5,239 nt of DNA from Candidatus Poribacteria bacterium. GTDB lineage: Bacteria; Poribacteria; WGA-4E; PCPOR2b. The notes beneath the pieces were generated by a model. The model was not told the DNA's origin. It saw nothing but the letters and a program-made list of their open reading frames with translations, and did not search any database. Below are positions 1-5,239 of the stretch, piece after piece; position 1 is the stretch's first letter; the number at the start of each line of letters is the position of its first letter. A program made the position numbers and the translations under genes. The stretch is from the NCBI GenBank assembly GCA_027296925.1, contig JAPUIP010000351.1, forward strand, positions 1 to 5,239. Reading direction: 5' to 3'.

Positions 1-203
1 ATTTCCGGCCTGTAATCCGGAAACCGGGACCACAGCGTATGATGATGAGCACGCTCGATAACGGCGATGGTATCAATCTGCACATAGCCCAATCGTTCGA
101 TGGTCTGCGCGGCGCGTTCTTTTCCTTCGGGTAATTCCCAACTGCTATCAAGACCTTGACACCGAAGAATTAACCGTCGTGCTCTGGATGCTGAGATTTT
201 CAT
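1..203 (-). CDS. YcaQ/AlkX-type winged-helix DNA glycosylase, N-terminal part (runs off window)
   Basis: This is the first 67 codons of a gene that continues past the window edge. The translation starts MKISASRARRLILRCQGL and carries LGYVQIDTIAVIERAHHH, followed by a W-S-R-F-P-D-Y segment. That matches the beginning of the HTH_42 family, whose E. coli member YcaQ (AlkX) removes bulky alkyl lesions and interstrand crosslinks from DNA. The Q-I-D at residues 42-44 fits the Gln-hydrophobic-Asp motif described for the AlkX branch; AlkZ has Q-hydrophobic-Q. The ATG at 203-201 is preceded by AGAGAGG (complement of 210-216) at good spacing, which supports this start. The gene follows the broken dioxygenase on the same strand after 101 bp and is probably not functionally tied to it. 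Only the N-terminus is visible, so the catalytic domain cannot be judged. Confidence 0.85.
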   Translation of the reverse strand, partial: MKISASRARRLILRCQGLDSSWELPEGKERAAQTIERLGYVQIDTIAVIERAHHHTLWSRFPDYRPE

Positions 204-238
204 TGAATGCCTCTCTTATTTCGCGTTGAAATGTCTCT

Positions 239-259
239 CATTGCATGTTACGTGCAATG
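239..259. promoter_or_regulatory. 21-bp near-perfect palindrome between the dioxygenase and YcaQ genes
   Basis: CATTGCA (239-245) and TGCAATG (253-259) are perfect inverted arms, and two of the three inner pairs also match, giving 9 of 10 pairs around a centre at 249. No T-run follows on either strand, so an intrinsic terminator is unlikely. It sits 36-56 bp upstream of the YcaQ-like start, where an operator for a dimeric regulator could lie. Function is inferred from symmetry and position only. Confidence 0.4.
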
Positions 260-304
260 GCCAGTTGATATAAAAATCTGACATACTTCAGTCGGGAAAG
301 CCTG

Positions 305-986
305 TCAATCTAGGTTAAGCGTTTGCGACAATGGTTTGTAGCCCTGCCAGACACCGGCATCGCGCCGCCCAAAGTTGACGATGATTGTCTTGCGCGTTTT
401 CTGTGACGGATTGGGCAGACCGTTGTGAATCAAACCTTCGTTGAAGAGGATGATGTCTCCTGCGTTCACATCGTCGAAGATGTGCTGTGCGGGCAGGTCC
501 AGACGTTTGTGATAATCAGCCGGTGAGAATTGGGCACGATGCGACCCTGGAATCACCTCAAACTCCCCTTCATTGGGTCCGACGTCTGTTATGCAATAAA
601 ACACCTTGACCATTGGACAGATGAACTTTCCATCGATCACGTGCCCGGTGGGGCGATGCCACCCACCACCCTTGTAGCCGGGATAGGTATAATACAAATC
701 GTTGTCGATATGGCGGTAATCCGCGCCAAGAAATGCAATCAGGAACGGCTCGACGACGGGGTGGTCTAAAAAACGGGCAAATCGCGCATCCACGTCGAAC
801 ATCCGCGAAACAGGGCGATTGAGTTGATGCTTCAGGATTATCGACGTTTAGAGCTTTCGCATCGGTTTTCTCGGCAACTTCGGTCCACTGCGTATATTCA
901 GCGATTTCTTGCAGCGTCAATGCTTGGCGCAGGTGCAAGTAGCCCTGCACGTCGAACTGAAATTGATAATCATCAGAGATCGGCAT
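305..986 (-). pseudogene. Phytanoyl-CoA dioxygenase (PhyH) family gene, split by a frameshift
   Basis: Two overlapping frames together make one PhyH-family protein of about 226 residues. PhyH proteins are Fe(II)/2-oxoglutarate oxygenases of the double-stranded beta-helix fold. The N-terminal piece begins at ATG 986-984 (MPISDDYQFQFDVQGYLHL) behind a strong GAGGTG Shine-Dalgarno (complement of 991-996). The frame must change by one base between about 847 and 801, because the second frame opens only after a TAA at 850-848. It then reads LKHQLNRPVSRMFDVD and continues to the stop at 307-305. Family landmarks in the composite are the LYYTYPGYKGGGWHRP segment (first metal His near residue 110), EFEVIPGSH, the distal metal His near 187 (GLIHNGLPN) and the likely 2-oxoglutarate-binding Arg near 198. 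The usual HxD reads H-R-P here, so the metal-binding Asp is not where expected. The shift could be real decay or a sequencing error; no classic programmed slippery site is seen. The C-terminus ends soon after the core, on a 13-bp copy of the repeat found at 2928-2940. Confidence 0.83.
307..319. repeat. 13-bp copy of the inverted-repeat end of the 2789-2942 element
   Basis: The 13 bases AATCTAGGTTAAG are identical to 2928-2940 and are the reverse complement of 2791-2803. The copy overlaps the last codons of the dioxygenase (its C-terminal T-L-N-L-D and stop). No opposing arm is found at lower coordinates within the window, so this is a solo end, a remnant or a coincidence. Confidence 0.5.
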
Positions 987-1024
987 GTTTCACCTCATAT
1001 TGTGTGTCGGGAGGCCGGTATGTG

Positions 1025-1055
1025 ATTGTATGGTAATTATTGGTCATCATATCAA
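1025..1055 (-). promoter_or_regulatory. Weak sigma70-like promoter candidate ahead of the dioxygenase gene
   Basis: On the minus strand TTGATA (complement of 1050-1055) and TACAAT (complement of 1025-1030) each match the consensus at 5 of 6 positions. The spacer is 19 bp, longer than the preferred 17. It lies in the 75-bp gap between the epimerase stop and the dioxygenase start, so it could give the dioxygenase its own transcript. It rests on pattern matching only, and consensus use in this lineage is unknown. Confidence 0.22.
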
Positions 1056-1061
1056 CTCCAT

Positions 1062-2084
1062 TCAATGAACGGCCAACGCCTCTGTCATCTTTCGACCCAG
1101 TCGCTCCCACGCTTTGATAATAGCATCATATACAGCGGGTTCATCTTTATCGTGAATGCGGTCACGTTCATCAAGCCATGCGACAATGCGACCGACGCCC
1201 TCAAGCAACGAAATCCTATAGCGGAAGTTCAGGTCTGCTCTGGCGGCGGTATTACCGAAGATATTGTTATATTGAAAATTCTCTTTACACCACTCCGCTT
1301 CCTTTGGGGCAACTTTAAACAGTAAATCCGTAGGAATGTGAACCAGATTCGGTTCTGGTGCGTCCATTGCTCGTGCCACCGCTTGATGGTACTGGTTCCA
1401 TGTCATCGGTTCTTCACCCGCCGTATGATAGCTTTTCCCAAACGTCCGTTCGTTGCCAATGGCTTCGACAAACGCTTGTGCGACGTCGTCACGATGGCAC
1501 GACGCCCAGAGTGAAGAGCCATCACCATGTGTAATGATTGGATTTCCTCGGCGGATGCGGTCGAGATAGTACATTCCGCCCCGCAACGAATGAATCAGCC
1601 CGCGCCCTTCGCCATAGGTATGCGCCGGACGGATAATTGTAACCGGAAAATTGCCGCGTGCGTGGGCTTGTTCCAAAATTCGCTCACATTTTGCCTTATC
1701 GAAAGCGTAAGGAAAAGATGCCGTGGGTTGACGTTCTTCATCTTCACAGATTGGATAACGTCTTGCGGGTTTGGTATAAACGTCAATGGTGCTACAAAAT
1801 ATGAACTGTCCAATTCGTCCGCGAAAGGCACGAACGTCGCTTTCGACTTCCTCTGGAACGAAACCGATCATGTCGATGACCGTGTCGAACGGTCCGGCTT
1901 CAGCCATCTGTGCCTCGAAAGCCGCATAGTCTTTACGGTCGCCCGAAATCAACTGATAACCCTCTGGAACTTCAGCCTCAGTCTGTCCTCGATTGTAGAG
2001 TGTTACATCATCGCCCCGCTCAATGAGAAACCGCGTAATTGCTGTGCTAATAAGACCTGTACCACCGATAATCAAAACTCTCAT
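1062..2084 (-). CDS. NAD-dependent epimerase/dehydratase (extended SDR, CSP41-like)
   Basis: This is a complete 340-residue extended short-chain dehydrogenase of the NAD(P)-dependent epimerase/dehydratase family, probably cytoplasmic. The Rossmann dinucleotide motif is at residues 4-13 (LIIGGTGLIS), with Ser where the third Gly of GxxGxxG usually sits. The active-site Ser/Thr is in CSTIDVY (98-99), the catalytic pair is Y126/K130 in YAFDK, and IRPAHTYGEG (151-160) is the usual post-catalytic strand. The length is normal for the family and the frame is intact. The start is ATG 2084-2082 with GGAG (complement of 2091-2094) about seven bases upstream. An in-frame TTG four codons earlier overlaps that Shine-Dalgarno and is less likely. 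The substrate is not readable from sequence; nucleotide sugars or other polyols are typical of the fold. The neighbouring hydrolase remnant and dioxygenase suggest a catabolic or modification cluster. Confidence 0.94.
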   Translation of the reverse strand: MRVLIIGGTGLISTAITRFLIERGDDVTLYNRGQTEAEVPEGYQLISGDRKDYAAFEAQMAEAGPFDTVIDMIGFVPEEVESDVRAFRGRIGQFIFCSTIDVYTKPARRYPICEDEERQPTASFPYAFDKAKCERILEQAHARGNFPVTIIRPAHTYGEGRGLIHSLRGGMYYLDRIRRGNPIITHGDGSSLWASCHRDDVAQAFVEAIGNERTFGKSYHTAGEEPMTWNQYHQAVARAMDAPEPNLVHIPTDLLFKVAPKEAEWCKENFQYNNIFGNTAARADLNFRYRISLLEGVGRIVAWLDERDRIHDKDEPAVYDAIIKAWERLGRKMTEALAVH

Positions 2085-2145
2085 GACTGTCTCCAATCTG
2101 TTTGATAGATCATAAGAACACCTACTATATCTTTCCTATGCGCAC

Positions 2146-2790
2146 CTACGGCTGATGTGTGATGAGCAACACGGCATCGCCTGTTCCGGGCGTTTCCAAT
2201 TGCTGAACTTCCGACGCCGTGACGGTCAAACTATCCGAGAAAGTTCCATCGGCGGGATTGTACCATCTGACTTGAGCGGGGCGTGCAACTCGCGTGAAAT
2301 CGACTGAGACGCTGCCGCCGACGGGGGTATAAATTACCGCCAAATCCCCGCTTTCGGTCTTTGCTGCGGCGATGAATTTCTCAGCATCCTCCCCGCCCGG
2401 TTGCGCGGCAATCAACTGTGGGTCAGGACGGAGTTTCCACCACTCGAACGTCGAAAACAGATTACGAAGCCGTTTCATGTCCATCGAGCCGGGAAAATGC
2501 AACGCATCATACCACGCCGGACCCAGACCGGTATAGACATGGTCAATCGGCAACCGCTCCTCTAGATGCCAGCCCCAAATCCCGTGAGCACCGTATGTCA
2601 CACCCGCCGGCGGACCAACCAATAAGCTCCAGTATGCCGCCCGTCGGATGGCGTGTGCGTCAAAGGGTTCTTCTGCGCCATACGGCAGATGGCCTTCGTA
2701 ATTCGGCTCAAAGTTGAGATTCGGGTGATGCGGTTTTTTATCCCAGTCCGTCGCGGGTGGTCCATCACAAAGCCAGCGCAGGTCGCGTTC
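2146..2790 (-). pseudogene. DUF4038/apiosidase-like glycoside hydrolase, 3' remnant truncated by a palindromic element
   Basis: The frame from 2790 down to the TAG at 2148-2146 encodes 214 residues that look like the C-terminal part of a DUF4038-type protein. This is the apiosidase-like TIM-barrel group usually joined to a C-terminal beta-sandwich ('putative collagen-binding') domain. Landmarks are LRWLCDGPPATDW, then NFEPNYEGH with a conserved Glu pair near the active site, RRAAYWSLLVGPPAGVTYG, and HGIWGW. A beta-sandwich-like tail ends near LETPGTGDAVLLITHQP. Full-length relatives are several hundred residues, so the signal peptide and much of the barrel are missing. Upstream, the frame stays open two more codons (AAG, GTT), which belong to the element's inverted repeat, and then meets TAG at 2799-2797. 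There is no credible start or Shine-Dalgarno; the TTG at 2622 falls in the middle of the conserved barrel. The missing 5' half is not found beyond the element, so it was deleted or moved. It ends 61 bp before the epimerase start, consistent with former co-transcription. Confidence 0.82.
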
Positions 2791-2804
2791 CTTAACCTAG
2801 ATTT
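2789..2804 (+). repeat. Left terminal inverted repeat of the palindromic element
   Basis: This is a 16-bp perfect inverted match to 2927-2942. Read on the minus strand it supplies the TAG (2799-2797) that closes the hydrolase frame on its 5' side. Confidence 0.75.
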
Positions 2805-2926
2805 TGTGCCAAAGCTCCCAATTTGATGATCAAAAATGGCAGTTTTCGCCGGTTTTGTTCGCATTTTTGGGTGATAGAAACGAAAAATCGCCAAAAACGA
2901 AGCATGATATTTGACTTATTTGTGCG

Positions 2927-2942
2927 AAATCTAGGTTAAGGA
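2927..2942 (-). repeat. Right terminal inverted repeat of the palindromic element
   Basis: This is the partner of 2789-2804. Thirteen of its bases recur in the same orientation at 307-319, over the 3' end of the dioxygenase gene. Confidence 0.75.
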
Positions 2943-3062
2943 GCTACGATGGCAGTCACCATATCGGTTTCCTGCAAATTATAATCAACTCGTTTTAGGC
3001 GTTATTGGTACGAAATTGAGGTTATAACATTTCCAACCGTCAAAATGTCCTATATCTTCGCT

Positions 3063-3488
3063 TTACGGACGAAAAATCCGCTTCCACCAAGACCGTGAGC
3101 GCATGTCTTCAATCATCTGTCGGGAGTCGTCGAGTTGTTCGGTCAATGCGCCGATGTTCTTTTGGGACATGGCGACGACTTGGGTGAGGTGGTCTATCTG
3201 TTGGACGTGGGATTCTATTTGCCGATTCTTCTCCGCAAGTTCGGCACGCAAGTGATCAATCTCTGACTGCTTTTGTTGACATAAGCGGCATTCATTTGCC
3301 AGTTCATGCCGTTTGGATGCCGAACCGTTTTCTGGAAGGCGCGTGGTTACTGATTCGGCATCAATTTGCCATGACTTGCCGTGCCGTTTGGCTGCCAATT
3401 TACCATCCGCAATCCACTGGCGAACAGTACGGGGACTGATATTGAGCTTTGCCGCAACTTCGGCAACCGTGAGGGATTTCGTGTCCAT
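3063..3488 (-). CDS. Excisionase/MerR-like helix-turn-helix protein with coiled coil and tryptophan-rich tail
   Basis: This is a complete 141-residue protein. Residues 5-45 form an HTH_17/excisionase-type winged helix (LTVAEVAAKLNISPRTVRQW, then a basic wing GKLAAKRHGKSWQID). This DNA-binding fold is common in phage and plasmid excisionases and small regulators. A short linker with C67 and C70 (ECRLC) follows. A heptad-like, charged helix from about 71 to 128 then predicts a coiled coil for self-association. The end is short and basic, S-W-W-K-R-I-F-R-P. Similar HTH, coiled coil and WWKR(L/F) layouts are seen in plasmid- and phage-associated regulators, but the role of the tail is unknown. 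The ATG at 3488-3486 has no obvious Shine-Dalgarno. It lies next to a 24-bp inverted repeat that may be its own operator. No integrase or replication gene is adjacent, so excision is not supported; a repressor or DNA-organising role is equally possible. Confidence 0.88.
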   Translation of the reverse strand: MDTKSLTVAEVAAKLNISPRTVRQWIADGKLAAKRHGKSWQIDAESVTTRLPENGSASKRHELANECRLCQQKQSEIDHLRAELAEKNRQIESHVQQIDHLTQVVAMSQKNIGALTEQLDDSRQMIEDMRSRSWWKRIFRP

Positions 3489-3490
3489 GT

Positions 3491-3514
3491 GGCATGAAAC
3501 GGCAATCTCATGCC
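3491..3514. promoter_or_regulatory. Inverted repeat just upstream of the HTH gene, candidate operator
   Basis: GGCATGA (3491-3497) and TCATGCC (3508-3514) are perfect 7-bp inverted arms around a 10-bp spacer, starting two bases upstream of the HTH gene's ATG. The position would suit autoregulation by the dimeric HTH/coiled-coil protein, or an RNA hairpin in its leader. No convincing -35/-10 pair was found for this gene. Confidence 0.4.
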
Positions 3515-3979
3515 GATGGTTTCAAATCACCACGCTCAACCGCTCGTATTGATTCGGCATTGGTGCAAACTCGCCACATTCATCGACAATGCGCTAAATC
3601 GTGTTTGGTTATCGGACGTGATTTTCTTCCGCTTTACAAGTGTGAATCAGGTATAATGTGATTTCGATGTGTTTGTCAAAGTCACCTGTGGTTATGACTT
3701 TAGTTTAACGTAGAGTTCGACGGTGCTAGTGTAGACCAGTCTGGCAGACAGGCATGGAAAAGCCCCGCCGAGGACAAAGTTATCACTCAGCAGGGAATGG
3801 TACGGACTTAAATAATTGTACTCAGAATCTGTGCTATGGCTGCGGTTTTCCAGGTTTGGATCTTTGAGCATTTATCTTTTGGCGAATCTGACAGAAAACT
3901 GACGGCGGCCCAAAAGACGCTCTACAAACTGATTTCTTCCCTTAAGTTCGTGACATTCTAATATGACGGGGGATAGCTG
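3515..3979. other. Gene-poor intergenic region between divergent HTH and SDR genes
   Basis: No confident gene is seen in these 465 bp. There is an exact TATAAT at 3652-3657, but no good -35 at the right spacing. An 8-bp inverted pair (TCTTTTGG 3875-3882 and CCAAAAGA 3910-3917) with a 27-bp spacer lies about 60-100 bp ahead of the SDR start. A 59-codon open frame runs on the minus strand from ATG 3871 to TAA 3692; it begins directly after a stop, lacks a clear Shine-Dalgarno and matches nothing I recognise. The complementary strand over 3704-3817 also stays open. The stretch around 3700-3820 could be a dispersed repeat or a gene remnant. Confidence 0.5.
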
Positions 3980-4699
3980 ATGAAACGCTTAAACGGTAAG
4001 ATCTCAATCGTAACCGGGAGTAGCAGCGGAATTGGCAAAGCAATTGCTCTTAAATTTGCCACGGAGGGATGCCGTGTTGTCCTTGCGGCACGACGGCAGC
4101 AGTTATGCGATCAGGTTGTTGCCCAGATCCGAGAGCAAGGCGGCGAAGCAATAGCCATTCCGACAGATATTTCGGATGAGTTGCAAGTGGGACGACTTAT
4201 TGCAGAAACGAGGGGGCAATTTGGGCGGCTCGATATCCTCGTCAATAACGCTGGCATCGGCGGTGGCGGACGGATCTTTGAGACCAGCACCCAAGCATTT
4301 GATCGGGTCATGAACACGAACTTACGCGGCACTTTTTTTTGCTGTCGTGCCGGATTCCGTCAGATGATACAAAACGGTGGTGGGACAATTATCAACATCT
4401 CCAGCGTATGTGGCGTCGATGCATGGGCGGGTACGGGCATCTACAGTGCGTCGAAGTACGGCATCATGGGGTTGACAAAGGCATTGGCAGACGAAGGGCG
4501 ACAGTACAACATCAAAGCATGTGCAATCTGTCCCGGTGGAGTTGCATCCTCACGGGTTGACGCTCCGCCCGAAGCGATCCAACGTAGTCAGTCGATCAGC
4601 CCGTTCGACATCGCCGAAGCAGCGGTTTATCTGGCTTCACTGGGTCCAAACGCGATTGTTCATCAGATCGTCGTGGATCGCCTATGGGCCGATTGGTAA
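3980..4699 (+). CDS. Classical short-chain dehydrogenase/reductase (SDR)
   Basis: This is a complete 239-residue NAD(P)-dependent oxidoreductase of the classical SDR family, cytoplasmic and normally tetrameric. The cofactor motif TGSSSGIG is at 12-19, a D-x-S turn after beta-4 is near 63, and NNAG is at 89-92. Asn114 and the catalytic triad Ser142, Tyr155 and Lys159 (YSASK) are all present, followed by the PGG turn at 185-187. The A-A-R-R after beta-2 (36-39) favours NADP(H) over NAD(H). The C-terminus ends IVVDRLWADW, lacking the usual GG-x-x-x-x-V-D-G-G tail. This argues against a simple FabG assignment. The substrate cannot be told. The ATG at 3980 has a GGGGGA Shine-Dalgarno (3968-3973) six bases upstream. 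A run of eight T at 4333-4340 crosses codons 118-121 without breaking the frame and is a possible slippage spot. It is divergent from the HTH gene and probably monocistronic. Confidence 0.94.
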   Translation: MKRLNGKISIVTGSSSGIGKAIALKFATEGCRVVLAARRQQLCDQVVAQIREQGGEAIAIPTDISDELQVGRLIAETRGQFGRLDILVNNAGIGGGGRIFETSTQAFDRVMNTNLRGTFFCCRAGFRQMIQNGGGTIINISSVCGVDAWAGTGIYSASKYGIMGLTKALADEGRQYNIKACAICPGGVASSRVDAPPEAIQRSQSISPFDIAEAAVYLASLGPNAIVHQIVVDRLWADW

Positions 4700-4763
4700 A
4701 AACACCACATCTGTTCTGTCACTAAATGGATAGAAAACTGGTCCATCGGCGTTGCCTTCTTTG

Positions 4764-4782
4764 AGGGTATGAAGACCCTTTT
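4764..4782 (+). terminator. Possible weak intrinsic terminator after the SDR gene
   Basis: AGGGT (4764-4768) and ACCCT (4775-4779) form a 5-bp stem around a 6-base loop, running into TTTT (4779-4782). It lies 65 bp after the SDR stop. The stem is short and the T-run minimal, so it is only a candidate. Confidence 0.28.
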
Positions 4783-4908
4783 CCGGTAAGAACGAATTTT
4801 TAAGGTGAATCTCTGGCTGATGACGCCCCGCTGTTCTGTAGTCAGAAAGGCGGACATCTGGACAGAACCCAGTTGTTCCGAGTGGTATCCAGTGCCATGC
4901 GGAAAGCG

Positions 4909-4925
4909 GGGACTTAAAGAGTCCC
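4909..4925 (+). promoter_or_regulatory. Small hairpin in the leader of the PD40 protein gene
   Basis: GGGACT (4909-4914) and AGTCCC (4920-4925) are perfect inverted arms with a 5-base loop, ending 14 bases before the ATG at 4940. The weak purine-rich ribosome site (AGAGA, about 4928-4932) starts directly after the stem, so the hairpin could influence translation. No T-run follows, so it is not an obvious terminator. Confidence 0.3.
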
Positions 4926-4939
4926 AAAGAGACCTGGAA

Positions 4940-5239
4940 ATGTTTCAGATTCTGATCATCGTCTTTGCACTCGCGGCTTTTGTCCCGTCGAGCCCCGCCC
5001 AGATCGCCTTCTGCTCAAACCGCGACGGCAACTTCGAGATCTACGTCATGGATGCGAACGGCAACAAACCAGTCAACTTGACGAGGCATCCAGGGGACGA
5101 CTTTGCGCCCGCATGGTCTCCAGACGGAACGAAGATCGCGTTTTGGGCCATCCGTGATGGTAAACAAGAGATTTACGTGATGAACGCGGACGGATATAAC
5201 CCGGTTCGGCTTGCAACCCATCAGAAGGTGAGTTTTGAC
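4940..5239 (+). CDS. Exported TolB-like PD40 beta-propeller protein, N-terminal part (runs off window)
   Basis: The first 100 codons of an open gene continue past the window edge. Residues 1-20 (MFQILIIVFALAAFVPSSPA) form a signal peptide with a hydrophobic core and an S-P-A cleavage site before QIAF. Two PD40/WD40-like units follow: residues 22-65 (FCSNRDGNFEIYVMDANG, then AWSPDGTKIAF) and a second from about 66 (FWAIRDGKQEIYVMNADG). The pattern S-N-R-D-G...IYVM(D/N)A(N/D)G...SPDG is diagnostic of the TolB C-terminal propeller repeat. Alone it indicates a periplasmic or secreted propeller for protein or ligand binding. It is not TolB of the Tol-Pal system, because the N-terminal TolB domain is absent and the propeller starts right after the signal. 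The ATG at 4940 is chosen because it starts the signal peptide; the upstream ATG at 4897 is out of frame. The ribosome site is weak. Confidence 0.88.
   Translation, partial: MFQILIIVFALAAFVPSSPAQIAFCSNRDGNFEIYVMDANGNKPVNLTRHPGDDFAPAWSPDGTKIAFWAIRDGKQEIYVMNADGYNPVRLATHQKVSFD

Larger units (their letters stand above)
2789..2942. mobile_element. Small palindromic (MITE-like) element, about 150 bp
   Basis: Perfect 16-bp inverted repeats (2789-2804 and 2927-2942, TCCTTAACCTAGATTT and its reverse complement) bound an AT-rich interior. The similarity continues inward imperfectly (TGTGCCAAA against CGCACAAA). The middle holds a further imperfect inverted pair (GTTTTCGCC... near 2841 against ...GGCGATTTTTCG on the complement near 2881-2900), so the whole unit could fold as one long hairpin. 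There is no transposase or credible gene inside. This architecture fits a non-autonomous miniature element or a chromosomal palindromic repeat. No clear direct target duplication flanks it, and the TTAA inside each arm could be a target remnant. It lies exactly where the glycoside hydrolase remnant stops. Family and mobility are inferred. Confidence 0.6.

Noticed and set aside
820..850. Programmed ribosomal frameshift in the dioxygenase gene
   Set aside because: No slippery heptamer, zero-frame stop at the shift site or stimulatory structure is evident; indel or sequencing error is simpler.
1527..2105. 192-codon plus-strand frame opposite the epimerase
   Set aside because: It is the antisense shadow of a fully conserved extended SDR with all catalytic residues.
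2598..2894. 98-codon minus-strand frame crossing the palindromic element and the hydrolase remnant
   Set aside because: It joins element sequence to an out-of-frame reading of the hydrolase; the true hydrolase frame over the same bases is clearly conserved.
3000..3062. Intrinsic terminator after the HTH gene
   Set aside because: Only 4-bp stems and no T-run downstream on the minus strand.
3633..3657. Promoter from TTTACA (3633-3638) to TATAAT (3652-3657)
   Set aside because: The spacer is only 13 bp, too short for a standard sigma70 promoter; only the -10 match is kept as a note.
3754..3867. 37-codon plus-strand frame with several cysteines upstream of the SDR gene
   Set aside because: Too short, no ribosome site, no recognisable motif beyond chance Cys spacing.
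4682..4927. 81-codon minus-strand frame between the SDR and PD40 genes
   Set aside because: It needs a TTG start without a Shine-Dalgarno, overlaps the SDR 3' end and shows no recognisable domain.

Overview
The window looks like a piece of a bacterial chromosome from an uncultured, probably Poribacteria-like or similar environmental lineage. That guess rests on gene content: a phytanoyl-CoA dioxygenase-type gene, a CSP41/NAD-epimerase-type gene, a DUF4038/apiosidase-like glycoside hydrolase and an exported TolB/PD40-repeat protein lying close together, at moderate GC. It is inference, not a taxonomic call.

Minus strand, read from high to low coordinates: a small helix-turn-helix/coiled-coil protein (3488-3063); a 150-bp palindromic, MITE-like element with 16-bp perfect inverted repeats (2789-2942); the 3' remnant of a DUF4038-type glycoside hydrolase cut off exactly at that element (2790-2146); an intact NAD-dependent epimerase/dehydratase (2084-1062); a phytanoyl-CoA dioxygenase-family gene split by a frameshift (986-305); and the 5' end of a YcaQ/AlkX-type winged-helix DNA glycosylase (203-1, running off the window). 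The last four lie head to tail with gaps of 61-101 bp and could once have been one transcription unit.

Plus strand: after a gene-poor stretch of about 490 bp, a complete classical short-chain dehydrogenase/reductase (3980-4699), a possible terminator, and the start of a secreted PD40 beta-propeller protein (4940 to the end of the window).

The unusual part is the decay around the repeat. A 13-bp copy of the element's end sits over the last codons of the frameshifted dioxygenase, and the element's left end marks where the hydrolase gene stops being recognisable. The left half of the window therefore looks like a sugar/small-molecule catabolism cluster being eroded by small palindromic repeats. 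I see no CRISPR, tRNA, rRNA, transposase or clear defence system.
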